Shown here in pieces: positions 18,340 through 25,800 of a DNA stretch of 56,361 nucleotides (the stretch's first letter is position 1; every line of letters begins with the position of its first letter). The stretch comes from JAXJQF01 sp036311285 (GTDB taxonomy: Bacteria; Pseudomonadota; Gammaproteobacteria; Enterobacterales; Succinivibrionaceae). The stretch covers positions 1-56,361 of the forward strand of contig JAXJQF010000121.1 in the NCBI GenBank assembly GCA_036311285.1, in the 5' to 3' direction. The notes beneath the pieces are model-generated. The model saw nothing but the letters and a program-made list of their open reading frames with translations, did not search any database and was not told the origin of the DNA. The translations under genes and the position numbers were made by a program.

Positions 18340-19449
18340 TTAAATTATTACGAGTTCTCCTTCTATCGCTCCAGCTTCGTCTAATGCTTCAAGCACGCTC
18401 ATTAAATCACCAGGAGCCATCCCTACCTCATTTATTCCTTTTACTAATTCATCTAAAGTAGTACCTGTATCAAGCTTAAACATTTTTGATTGTTTCTCTT
18501 CAATTTTTATTTGAGAATCATTAACTACTTCAGTTTCTCCATAACTAAACGGCTCCGGTTGAGATACACCAACTTTTTCTTTTATGCTTACTGTTAAACC
18601 ACCGTGAGTAATAGCAACTGGTCTAAGTTTTACATTCTTACCAATTACAATTGTACCAGTTCGTGAATTTACAATAATCTTTGCATGTTCTTCACCTTGT
18701 TCTACTTCAAGATTTTCAATTTGAGCTAAGTATGCAACTCTTTCACTAGGTTCTCTAGGAGCTTGTATCTTGATTGAAACACTGTCTAATGCTTCAGCTA
18801 CATTATCCCCATATATCTCATTTATAGTAGCAGATAATCTCTTAGCTGTAGTAAAATCTGCTCTCTTTAAATTAAGAGTAATAGTGTCACCAATATTAAA
18901 TGATGTTAAAACTTCACGTTCAACAATTGCACCATTCGAAATACGACCAACAGTTGGAGTATTAACAACTACCTTTGAACCATCTGCCCCTTCAACACCT
19001 AAACCTGAAACAACTAATGAACCTTGAGCAATAGCATAAATATTACCATCAACTCCCTTTAAAAAGGTTTGTAATAAAGTACCACCTCTTAAGCTCTTTG
19101 CTTCACCGATTGCTGACACTGTAACGTCAATTGTTTGACCAGGTTTTACAAAAGGAGGCAATTCAGCATGAACTACTACAGGTGCAACGTCTTTTATTTT
19201 TGGCTTAACATTATCAGGAACCTTTATTCCAAAGTTATTCAACATTGTTCTAAAGCTTTGTTCTGTAAAGGTATTATTCTTTTCACCTGTCCCAGGTAAA
19301 CCAACTACTAACCCATAACCTATCAACTGATTAGATCTTACACCTTGAACATTTGCAATATCCTTTACTCTTGCAGCATTTGCCGGAGTATTTAAGGATA
19401 CAGCACATATAAACGCTAAAGCTATATAAGCTAATATCTTGTTAAACAT
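18340..19449 (-). CDS. flgI: Flagellar P-ring protein FlgI
   Basis: Forms the periplasmic P ring around the flagellar rod in the peptidoglycan layer. The signal peptide runs to about residue 24 (SLNTPANAA), and the mature part starts with the family motif RVKDIANVQGVRSNQLIGYG, then LVVGLPGTGEKNN. The C-terminus LVKGINEVGMAPGDLMSVLEALDEAGAIEGELVII is typical. The start at 19449 is chosen over an in-frame ATG 34 codons upstream because AGTGAGGATAGT directly precedes it, the signal peptide begins there, and a sigma-54-like promoter lies between the two starts. The product is 369 residues. It appears to be a separate unit, with a terminator after flgH and its own promoter. Confidence 0.96.
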   Translation of the reverse strand: MFNKILAYIALAFICAVSLNTPANAARVKDIANVQGVRSNQLIGYGLVVGLPGTGEKNNTFTEQSFRTMLNNFGIKVPDNVKPKIKDVAPVVVHAELPPFVKPGQTIDVTVSAIGEAKSLRGGTLLQTFLKGVDGNIYAIAQGSLVVSGLGVEGADGSKVVVNTPTVGRISNGAIVEREVLTSFNIGDTITLNLKRADFTTAKRLSATINEIYGDNVAEALDSVSIKIQAPREPSERVAYLAQIENLEVEQGEEHAKIIVNSRTGTIVIGKNVKLRPVAITHGGLTVSIKEKVGVSQPEPFSYGETEVVNDSQIKIEEKQSKMFKLDTGTTLDELVKGINEVGMAPGDLMSVLEALDEAGAIEGELVII

Positions 19450-19500
19450 ACTATCCTCACTTGTCAATTTAATGACCAAAACTAAACTTATAATCTTTAA

Positions 19501-19517
19501 TACAAGTTCTATGCCAA
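19501..19517 (-). promoter_or_regulatory. Candidate sigma-54 promoter for flgI
   Basis: On the minus strand TTGGCATAGAACTTGTA has the -24 TTGGCA and correct GG-N10 spacing, but the -12 reads GT instead of GC. It sits 52 bp before the flgI start and downstream of the flgH terminator. Confidence 0.45.
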
Positions 19518-19654
19518 AAGTAATGTTTTGGATTTTTAAATTAGTTAACAAGAAATTTAATGTAATCTATATCAAGTTATTAACACTAATATCATTGTTT
19601 ACAACAACCACTCTAATTATCGGAACCAATTTTTTCATTATTTATGTTTTCAAT

Positions 19655-19686
19655 AAAAAAAATCCATTAAGCTTTACTTAATGGAT
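19655..19686 (-). terminator. Intrinsic terminator after flgH (minus strand)
   Basis: ATCCATTAAG and CTTAATGGAT form a 10-bp stem with a 5-nt loop, followed by seven T on the minus strand. It divides flgH from flgI. Confidence 0.9.
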
Positions 19687-19715
19687 GAAAATAGATTATA
19701 TAGATTTGTATCTTG

Positions 19716-20399
19716 TTAGAATGGCATCCACTTACTGTTGAAGAACTTAGTTAACCATCCCTTTTCAGTACTGTTAGCAAAATCACCAGTACCACCATAT
19801 TGTATTCTTGCATTTGCAATCTTTTGAGATGAAACTGTATTATCAGCGTTAACATCCTCTGATCTTACAATACCTGTGATTCTAATATATTCACTTCCAT
19901 TTGTAAGCATTAACCACTTTTCACCTCTTACTACTAAACCACCATTTGATAAAACCTTAACAACGCTTACTGAAATGTTACCCTTTAAGCTGTTACTCTG
20001 TGATGCTTTAGCACTACCTTCAAACTCTGATTCTGAACCCATGCTTGCATTTAATTCACGACCTGCAATCTTAAATGCTTTATCACCTAAACTTAAACCA
20101 GTTAAAGAAGCCATGTTAGATTTAGAGTTTTCATTACTTGCATCCTTCTTAGCAGAAGTAGATTCATTTAACTCAACACTGATAATATCTCCAACTCTAT
20201 GAGCCTTGATATCTGTATATAAGCTATTAACTCTAGCATTTGTGAAAATAGAACCATCAGGAAGAACTGATGCAATCTCTTCTTCAGGTAAAGCTGGTGC
20301 ATATTCTGGGTCATTAGGTGCAGGTTCTTGAATAACCATACAACCTGTTCCAACAAACATCCAACCAAGACCTAATAAAGCTAAAACTACCTTGTTCAT
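19716..20399 (-). CDS. flgH: Flagellar L-ring lipoprotein FlgH
   Basis: Forms the outer-membrane L ring. The lipobox is MFVGTGC, with Cys20 as the lipid site. Family motifs are GSIFTNARVNSLYTDIKAHRVGDII with ELNESTSAKKDA, and the conserved late part SVVKVLSNGGLVVRGEKW followed by ITGIVRSEDVNADNTVSSQKIANARI. At 227 residues it is of usual length. Its ATG follows GGAGAGAAAGT. It lies 61 bp after flgG and is probably the last gene of a flgF-flgG-flgH unit. Confidence 0.97.
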   Translation of the reverse strand: MNKVVLALLGLGWMFVGTGCMVIQEPAPNDPEYAPALPEEEIASVLPDGSIFTNARVNSLYTDIKAHRVGDIISVELNESTSAKKDASNENSKSNMASLTGLSLGDKAFKIAGRELNASMGSESEFEGSAKASQSNSLKGNISVSVVKVLSNGGLVVRGEKWLMLTNGSEYIRITGIVRSEDVNADNTVSSQKIANARIQYGGTGDFANSTEKGWLTKFFNSKWMPF

Positions 20400-20460
20400 A
20401 CTTTCTCTCCAAATAAGGATTAACCTTATATCTCCAAATCTTTTATCTTAATTATTTATA

Positions 20461-21249
20461 CTATAAACGTTGTGATAAAGTTCCTAACATTTCATCTACT
20501 GTTGATAATACCTTTGAGTTCATTTCATAAACACGTTGTGCTGAAATTAAATTTACTAACTCTTCAGTAACGTTTACATTTGAAACTTCTAAGCAACCTT
20601 GCTTAACTTGACCTACACCATCAGCACCACCGATACCTTGAATAGGAGCACCTGACGCTTGAGTTTCACCAAATAGATTTTCGCCTAATGGCTCTAAACC
20701 TACTTCGTTAATAAATGTAGTTACAGTAATTTGACCTAATACTTGAGCTTCTGCTTGATCACTTGTTTTAATACTTACTGTACCATCTGTACCAATTGAT
20801 ACTGCTTGAGCATTCTCAGGAATTTGAATTTCTGGAAGTAAAGGATAACCATTACCAGTTGTTACAATAGTACCTTCTTCATTTAATGTAAATTGACCAT
20901 TACGAGTGTAACAAGTTGAACCATCAGGTAATTGCACTTCAAAGAAACCTTTCCCACTAATCATTAAATCAAATGAATTTCCTGTTGTTTCTACATCTCC
21001 TTGAGCAAATTGCTTTTGAGTTGCTACAACCTTTGCACCAGCACCAAGCATTAATCCTGATGGAACTGTAGTATCAGCAGAAGCTCTTCCACCTGGCTGA
21101 TTAACATTCTGGTATAGAAGATCTTCGAACACCGCTCTACTCTTCTTATAACCAACTGTTGAAGCATTCGCTAAATTATTTGATGTAACTGAGATATTTG
21201 TTTGTTGAGCATCTAAACCGCTCTTACTAATCCATAATGCTGGGAACAT
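20461..21249 (-). CDS. flgG: Flagellar distal rod protein FlgG
   Basis: Distal rod subunit joining the rod to the hook. The 262-residue protein has the rod/hook-family N-terminus (SGLDAQQTNISVTSNNLANASTVGYKKSRA) and C-terminus (GCLEVSNVNVTEELVNLISAQRVYEMNSKVLSTVDEMLGTLSQRL). It also has the FlgG-specific stretch FEDLLYQNVNQPGG near residue 40-55, which distinguishes it from FlgF. AGAGGTG precedes the ATG. It lies 56 bp downstream of flgF on the same strand. Confidence 0.97.
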   Translation of the reverse strand: MFPALWISKSGLDAQQTNISVTSNNLANASTVGYKKSRAVFEDLLYQNVNQPGGRASADTTVPSGLMLGAGAKVVATQKQFAQGDVETTGNSFDLMISGKGFFEVQLPDGSTCYTRNGQFTLNEEGTIVTTGNGYPLLPEIQIPENAQAVSIGTDGTVSIKTSDQAEAQVLGQITVTTFINEVGLEPLGENLFGETQASGAPIQGIGGADGVGQVKQGCLEVSNVNVTEELVNLISAQRVYEMNSKVLSTVDEMLGTLSQRL

Positions 21250-21305
21250 AATACACCTCTATATAACCTAAAATTTTTCTATAATCTATTTAATGTTTAC
21301 TGTCA

Positions 21306-22067
21306 TTACTGCATACGTAATAACATAGTTTGACTTTCATCCATTTCTTTTGCTGTTTCCATCATTTTCATATGCATGTCAAACTGTCTTTGTAATCTAA
21401 TTAGGTTAGTCATTTCACCAACCACGTTAACATTACTGTTTTCTAAAGCACCACTCTTTAATTGAACAAATTCATTAATACCTGGATCTAAATATCTGCC
21501 GGTTAATTTGTCCTTATTTCTAAATAATCCATCGGTACCCTTTTCAACATTTTCTCTTGGAATTGTAACCAATTTAATTTGGCCAAATTCTTCTACTACA
21601 TTTGCTTCAGCTCCCTCTGGGGTACCGCTAATAACACCATCAGCGTTAATAGATACAGCACGTAGTGGAATTGGTAACACAATTTCTGCACCGTTTTGGT
21701 CAAGAACAGCTTGACCTCTATCAGTTCTTAAAATCCCGTCAACATCAATATTTAAACTGCCGTTTCTTGTATAAGCCTCATTACCGTTAGAATCAGTTAC
21801 AGCTATATAACCCTCTCCGTTTACAGCAATATCTAAATCTCTACCAGTAGTAGTTAAAGCACCGGCCTCTAAGTTATATCCTGGTCGTTCAGTCATAGAA
21901 AATACTCTACTTCTATGACCATCACCTAACACTTCCATCGCACGAGCTTGTTCAAGATCTGCTTTAAAACCAGTTGTTGAAGCGTTTGCTAAGTTATTTC
22001 CATGAATAGCTATGCCATGAAAATTTTCTTTAGCTCCACTCATCGCAATATAAAGCATCTTGTCCAT
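21306..22067 (-). CDS. flgF: Flagellar proximal rod protein FlgF
   Basis: Proximal rod subunit. It begins MDKMLYIAMSGAKENFHGI and carries the NLANASTTGFKADLEQARAM motif. The C-terminal coiled segment runs from ALENSNVNVVGEMTNLIRLQRQFDMHMKMM. The length of 254 residues is normal. The start is set at the ATG at 22067 with AGGTGAT upstream, rather than the in-frame GTG three codons earlier that overlaps that site. A well-formed sigma-54 promoter lies 40-56 bp upstream, and a terminator separates it from flgE, so flgF starts its own transcript. Confidence 0.96.
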   Translation of the reverse strand: MDKMLYIAMSGAKENFHGIAIHGNNLANASTTGFKADLEQARAMEVLGDGHRSRVFSMTERPGYNLEAGALTTTGRDLDIAVNGEGYIAVTDSNGNEAYTRNGSLNIDVDGILRTDRGQAVLDQNGAEIVLPIPLRAVSINADGVISGTPEGAEANVVEEFGQIKLVTIPRENVEKGTDGLFRNKDKLTGRYLDPGINEFVQLKSGALENSNVNVVGEMTNLIRLQRQFDMHMKMMETAKEMDESQTMLLRMQ

Positions 22068-22106
22068 GATAATCACCTATATGTTAAATTCTGATATCAT
22101 AGATAC

Positions 22107-22123
22107 TGCAACTTTGATGCCAA
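22107..22123 (-). promoter_or_regulatory. Sigma-54 promoter for flgF-flgG-flgH
   Basis: Minus strand TTGGCATCAAAGTTGCA: -24 TTGGCA, -12 TTGCA, and exact GG-N10-GC spacing. It is placed just before the flgF start. Confidence 0.8.
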
Positions 22124-22162
22124 CTTATAAAAAGCAATAAAAATAAGGCTTTAAAAAAGACT

Positions 22163-22180
22163 TGCCAATTAATTGGCAAT
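22163..22180. promoter_or_regulatory. Perfect 18-bp palindrome, candidate activator site upstream of flgF
   Basis: TTGCCAATTAATTGGCAA is its own reverse complement. It lies about 40 bp upstream of the flgF sigma-54 promoter. The TTGCCA/TGGCAA half-site recurs upstream of flgE and flgB. A FlrC/FleQ-type enhancer-binding protein is a plausible ligand, but this is inference. Confidence 0.5.
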
Positions 22181-22221
22181 TTTTTGTACAAAGAAAAGAC
22201 AAAAATCTGTAAAAATTTGCC

Positions 22222-22268
22222 AAAAAAAAGACACCTTGTTTAAGGAGAGGTTGACAAGATGTCTTTTT
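22222..22268 (-). terminator. Intrinsic terminator after flgE (minus strand)
   Basis: AAAAAGACACCTTGT pairs with ACAAGATGTCTTTTT with one mismatch, followed by eight T on the minus strand. It ends the flgE transcript. Confidence 0.88.
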
Positions 22269-22287
22269 AAGAAGATTTAATTAACTA

Positions 22288-23688
22288 TTATCTAATATTC
22301 AAGATACTATCCATTACAGTGTTAGATATATCTAACGCTCTTGAGTTAGCTTGATAGTTTCTTTGAGCTGTAATCAAATCTACTAACATTGAAGCTAAAT
22401 CTACGTTTGACAATTCTAAAGCTGATGATTGAACAGCACCTGCAGTACCTACACCAGGTTGAGATGGAACAGCTTGACCTGAGTCTAATGATGCTCTCCA
22501 ACAAGTATCACCAATCTTTGTTAAACCCTGTTGGTTAGGGAATGTAGCCATTGCCACCATACCTAATGTTAAAGATGTACCATTTGAGTATGTAGCACTT
22601 ACTACACCTGTTTCAGCAATTTCAACACTTGTTAACTGACCAACTGTTGAACCGTCTTGCTTTAATGCATCAACAGAGAATGATGTGCCACCGAACATAT
22701 GTAATTCATCGAAAGCAAATTCAATTACTTGTGTTTGATTACAACCTGCTGGAAGAACCCCTGCACGAGTTTCATCATCTACAGTTGCCTTTTGACCTAA
22801 CTCAATAGTCTTAATTTGAGCAGGAATAAGACCTGTTTGAACATTTGTATTAGGATCTTTTTTAACATTACCATCACTATCAAATACAATAGTTGCACAA
22901 TCTAATTTTTGACCATCCAAACTTGAAGAAGGACCAAACTCTACTTCTGTACCATCATTTATATCTACTGGCTTATCATCGATAAAGATAAACATACGCC
23001 ATGTGTTAGCACCAGCTGTGTTTGATTCAGGTGTATTTTCACAATTTATATCCTTTAAGAAATAATATGTAGCTGTATGAGAATCACCTAAAGAGTCGTA
23101 GATCTTTACAGATGTAGAAGCTGCATAAGTTTTTGAGTCCTTAGGGTCAAATGCTTTCGGATCCATATATTCAGAATTAGAACTTAAAGTCATACTTGCT
23201 TCAACAATAGTTGTTTCTTCTGGTGAACCAGCACTATCAGGAATCTTTAATGCACGAGTTGAATCTAAACTTATTGACTTAACTGTACCGTCATTATTAA
23301 CATCATATACTTGGAGGTACTCACCATTAGAGTTCGTAACATAACCTTGGTCGTTACATTGGAACGCACCTGCTCTTGTATAAGTACGATCTAAAGATCC
23401 ATTTTCTGGAGATAACACGAAGAAACCATCACCCTTAATAGCAAGGTCTAAAGTGTTATGTGTTGTATCAATTGTACCTTGTGAAAATTGTTGAGTAACT
23501 GCTGCTGTTTGCACACCGTTACCAACTAATGTACGTGTATCAGTATAAACAGAACTTGCATACACATCAGAAAATTCTGCACGAGATGATTTAAAACCAA
23601 TTGTATTAACGTTTGCAATGTTATTAGATGTTACATCCAAATCTTTTTGTGCGGCATTAATACCACTAACTGAAATACTAAATGACAT
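22288..23688 (-). CDS. flgE: Flagellar hook protein FlgE
   Basis: Hook subunit. It starts MSFSISVSGINAAQKDLDVTSNNIANVNTIGFKSSRAEFSDVYA, as in hook proteins. The VGNGVQTAAVTQQFSQGTID motif is near residue 57-76 and the C-terminus is SALELSNVDLASMLVDLITAQRNYQANSRALDISNTVMDSILNIR. At 466 residues it is longer than E. coli FlgE (about 400), with the extra length in the variable surface domains. It is preceded by GAGAGTTC. It has its own sigma-54 promoter and terminator, so it can be made as a single-gene transcript. Confidence 0.97.
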   Translation of the reverse strand: MSFSISVSGINAAQKDLDVTSNNIANVNTIGFKSSRAEFSDVYASSVYTDTRTLVGNGVQTAAVTQQFSQGTIDTTHNTLDLAIKGDGFFVLSPENGSLDRTYTRAGAFQCNDQGYVTNSNGEYLQVYDVNNDGTVKSISLDSTRALKIPDSAGSPEETTIVEASMTLSSNSEYMDPKAFDPKDSKTYAASTSVKIYDSLGDSHTATYYFLKDINCENTPESNTAGANTWRMFIFIDDKPVDINDGTEVEFGPSSSLDGQKLDCATIVFDSDGNVKKDPNTNVQTGLIPAQIKTIELGQKATVDDETRAGVLPAGCNQTQVIEFAFDELHMFGGTSFSVDALKQDGSTVGQLTSVEIAETGVVSATYSNGTSLTLGMVAMATFPNQQGLTKIGDTCWRASLDSGQAVPSQPGVGTAGAVQSSALELSNVDLASMLVDLITAQRNYQANSRALDISNTVMDSILNIR

Positions 23689-23786
23689 ACGAACTCTCCT
23701 CTCGACGTCTCTATTTATTCAATAAATTGTTTTAAAATATTATTTAGTTATAAAACAATATTTAAAATTCTACCTGATTTAAATAT

Positions 23787-23803
23787 AGCAATTGGTATGC
23801 CAA
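23787..23803 (-). promoter_or_regulatory. Sigma-54 promoter for flgE
   Basis: Minus strand TTGGCATACCAATTGCT has -24 TTGGCA, -12 TTGCT and exact GG-N10-GC spacing. It lies about 100 bp before flgE. Confidence 0.78.
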
Positions 23804-23955
23804 CATATTATTAAAAATCCATAAAATTCTATAAACACTTATTTTTCAAGCGTTTCACTAGACCTTATGTTAAATAATTCTTCTACTTTATTGACTTAGT
23901 TCATATTTTTGCTAGTATCATTAGACATCATTACATTTAAATTAAACGTCAAGAA

Positions 23956-24024
23956 TTGCCAATCAGTCAAAATATCGGCAAGATTTTTACAAATAAAAAA
24001 ATATTGCCATATTAATTTTGACAA
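23956..24024. promoter_or_regulatory. Candidate activator sites upstream of flgE
   Basis: Two pairs of inverted half-sites: TTGCCA-N14-CGGCAA at 23956-23981 and TTGCCA-N9-TGACAA at 24004-24024. They lie about 155-220 bp upstream of the flgE sigma-54 promoter, a usual enhancer distance. Confidence 0.4.
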
Positions 24025-24037
24025 CAGGACATTAAAC

Positions 24038-24067
24038 AAAAAAGGCGATACACATCTATGTATCGCC
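24038..24067 (-). terminator. Strong minus-strand terminator with no annotated gene before it
   Basis: GGCGATACA and TGTATCGCC form a 9-bp stem with a 6-nt loop, followed by six T on the minus strand only. The flagellin has its own terminator 470 bp upstream, so this one implies another short minus-strand transcript. Confidence 0.85.
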
Positions 24068-24120
24068 AAACCTGGATAAAACTATAAGTCATAAAGACTT
24101 CAATAAGTGAATACAATAAA

Positions 24121-24156
24121 TTAAAAGCTTAAAATACAATGTTTGTTGTTTGTCAT
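24121..24156 (-). CDS. Possible 11-codon leader or small-protein ORF with a perfect Shine-Dalgarno
   Basis: TAAGGAGGTG at 24158-24167 on the minus strand is a full 10-nt match to the 16S anti-Shine-Dalgarno. It lies 1 nt before an ATG opening MTNNKHCILSF and a TAA stop. The GGAGG core is only 3 nt from the ATG, shorter than ideal. The ORF is followed after about 54 nt by the terminator at 24038-24067. Leader peptide, tiny membrane-active peptide or non-coding RNA are all possible; nothing in the 11 residues identifies it. Confidence 0.35.
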   Translation of the reverse strand: MTNNKHCILSF

Positions 24157-24540
24157 ACACCTCCTTATTATTGTTGGATAATACTATCTTATAGTTATAA
24201 TAAAATTCTTAAAATATTAAAAATATCATCTCTTATTGTTGGTTTCACAGCCAATATTTTGAATGTTGTTTTAGATTTTGCTTCATACAAAATACCATCT
24301 GCTACTATACTATATTGTTATAAAGTCATTTTTATTATTAATTCTTTTTATCTTTTATATTAGTTTTTATCTATAAGTCTATTTTTGTTCCCTAAGCCGT
24401 CCATACTAAAGACTTCTTCCAAAGAACATGCACATTATAATTAAACCAAATGTGACACATTTCACTATTTTTTCTAATAAATGGTCATTAAAACAAATAT
24501 ATATTCATTATTTATACAATTTGTACATAAAACAAACAAG

Positions 24541-24566
24541 CTATCCCCGGCAACGAAGATAGCTTT
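24541..24566 (-). terminator. Terminator after flagellin
   Basis: On the minus strand AAGCTATC pairs with GATAGCTT around a G/C-containing loop, followed by the T-rich tract GTTTGTTTT. Confidence 0.75.
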
Positions 24567-24567
24567 T

Positions 24568-24596
24568 ATATTTTCTAAATTGAGGTAAGAAAATAT
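24568..24596 (-). promoter_or_regulatory. Flagellin 3' UTR hairpin with an anti-Shine-Dalgarno loop
   Basis: A perfect 9-bp stem (ATATTTTCT with AGAAAATAT) holds the 11-nt loop TACCTCAATTT on the minus strand. Loop plus closing pair (TTACCTCAATTTA) is complementary over 13 nt to 25649-25661, which carries the flagellin Shine-Dalgarno (TAAATTGAGGTAA, four bases before ATG). It lies 24 nt after the flagellin stop and just before the terminator. What is seen is the complementarity; regulation is inferred. Confidence 0.65.
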
Positions 24597-24619
24597 ATGT
24601 TTGTGAGTTCTTTTTAACC

Positions 24620-25645
24620 TTATTGACCTAATAGACTTAATGCCATTTGAGGTCTTTGGTTAGCTTGACTCAAAATTGATTGAGATGCTTGTTGAATAAT
24701 ATTAGTCTGTGTCATGTTAGCTGTTTCTACCGCGAAGTCTGTATCACGTATACGACTACGAGCATCGCTTACATTTTCACTAATATTCGATTGGTTTCTA
24801 ATCGTAGATTCCATTCGATTTTGTACCGCACCAAGTTCCGCTCTCTTAGAGTCTACCGCTGCAATAAACATGTCGATATTTGCTAATGTTCTTTGAGCAG
24901 CTTCAGCTGTACTCACATCGAATGCTGCACCTTCATTACCATTAGCAGGATTTGCAATTAAATAACCTGTAGCTGCATTTAAAGAAGCATTATCTGCTGT
25001 AAATGAATATGCTAAATCAGCTACACTAAAACCAACTGTATCATCCGCATTATCTTTAACTTTATTTCCTAAATCACAAGAGATTGTTTGATAAGCGTCA
25101 GCACCTACTTGGAAATCAATTACACTATTTGTTAAATTAAATCCAGCCACTCCTGTTCTTAATTCAAATTCATAAACTGGTGGATTTTGAGCAGCCTTTG
25201 TTGCATCGAAACCTACAGACTTTTCTCCTGTCAAAATGTTTTCACCACCAAATGTAGTATCCTGAGAGATTCTGTCAATTTCAGCACAAAGCTGACTTAC
25301 TTCTTCTTGAATAGCTATACGGTCTTTTGCTGAGTTTGTACCGTTGGCTGATTGTAATGCTAACGTACGAATGCGTTGGTACATTGTTGTCATTTCATCC
25401 ATTGCACCTTCAGCTGTTTGTGCGTATGAAATAGCATCCTGAGCATTACGATTACCTTGCTCCAAACCATTAATCTGAGATGTTAAACGATTTGAAATTT
25501 GTAACCCCGCAGCATCATCCTTCGCACTATTAATACGTAAACCTGATGCTAATCTTTTATAAGACGTATCCAACGATGTTGTTGAGTTCGCCAACATTCT
25601 CTGCGCATTCTTCGAAGAGATATTTGTATTTACATATAAAGCCAT
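24620..25645 (-). CDS. Flagellin, encoded inside the flg cluster
   Basis: Filament subunit exported by the flagellar type III system. The conserved N-terminal D0/D1 domain is at about residues 1-145 (ALYVNTNISSKNAQRML, SGLRINSAKDDAAG, SLTSQINGLEQGNRNAQD-like region, IDRISQDTTFGGENIL). The C-terminal D1/D0 domain is at about 250-341 (NVSDARSRIRDTDFAVETANM and ANQRPQMALSLLGQ). Between them is a short variable domain of about 100 residues, so the filament surface is compact (341 residues in all). TTGAGGTAAATT precedes the ATG. The gene lies between flgD and flgE, an unusual position since flagellins normally sit beside fliD/fliS. The 155-bp gap to flgD and the lack of a sigma-54 site suggest separate sigma-28 control. 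Confidence 0.96.
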   Translation of the reverse strand: MALYVNTNISSKNAQRMLANSTTSLDTSYKRLASGLRINSAKDDAAGLQISNRLTSQINGLEQGNRNAQDAISYAQTAEGAMDEMTTMYQRIRTLALQSANGTNSAKDRIAIQEEVSQLCAEIDRISQDTTFGGENILTGEKSVGFDATKAAQNPPVYEFELRTGVAGFNLTNSVIDFQVGADAYQTISCDLGNKVKDNADDTVGFSVADLAYSFTADNASLNAATGYLIANPANGNEGAAFDVSTAEAAQRTLANIDMFIAAVDSKRAELGAVQNRMESTIRNQSNISENVSDARSRIRDTDFAVETANMTQTNIIQQASQSILSQANQRPQMALSLLGQ

Positions 25646-25676
25646 AATTTACCTCAATTTATTAAAAAAACTCTCA

Positions 25677-25703
25677 ATATCCTTTGCGAACTAACTTGGT
25701 TTA
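25677..25703 (-). promoter_or_regulatory. Weak candidate FliA (sigma-28) promoter for flagellin
   Basis: Minus strand TAAA-N15-AAGGATAT resembles TAAA-N15-GCCGATAA: spacing is exact, but only the GATA core of the -10 matches. It would give a 5' UTR of about 24 nt with the Shine-Dalgarno near the 5' end. Confidence 0.4.
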
Positions 25704-25800
25704 GATTTTGGTTGTTCTCTTTGTCTGTTATGTAAATACTCAAGCTCTAAGCAATAAATATTTTCTAAACCTATTAGTTCTCTTTGTCAGCTGGCAACAA

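Larger units (their letters stand above)
23689..24619. other. 930-bp gap between flagellin and flgE: promoter, activator sites, two terminators, small unit
   Basis: This gap is unusually long for a flagellar cluster. From right to left it holds the flagellin 3' UTR hairpin and terminator, an AT-rich stretch (about 24170-24540) where no gene could be supported on either strand, a small minus-strand unit (24038-24167), two candidate activator sites, and the flgE sigma-54 promoter. Confidence 0.6.

Noticed and set aside
24195..24320. Minus-strand start-less frame that reads like protein (contains YEAKSKTTFKILAVK)
   Set aside because: No start with a ribosome-binding site and an in-frame stop just upstream. 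It could be a gene remnant, but the evidence is too thin to call.
24139..24363. Plus-strand 74-codon frame in the flagellin-flgE gap
   Set aside because: No ribosome-binding site and composition of random AT-rich DNA (Ile, Tyr, Leu rich). It also overlaps the opposite-strand Shine-Dalgarno and mini-ORF.
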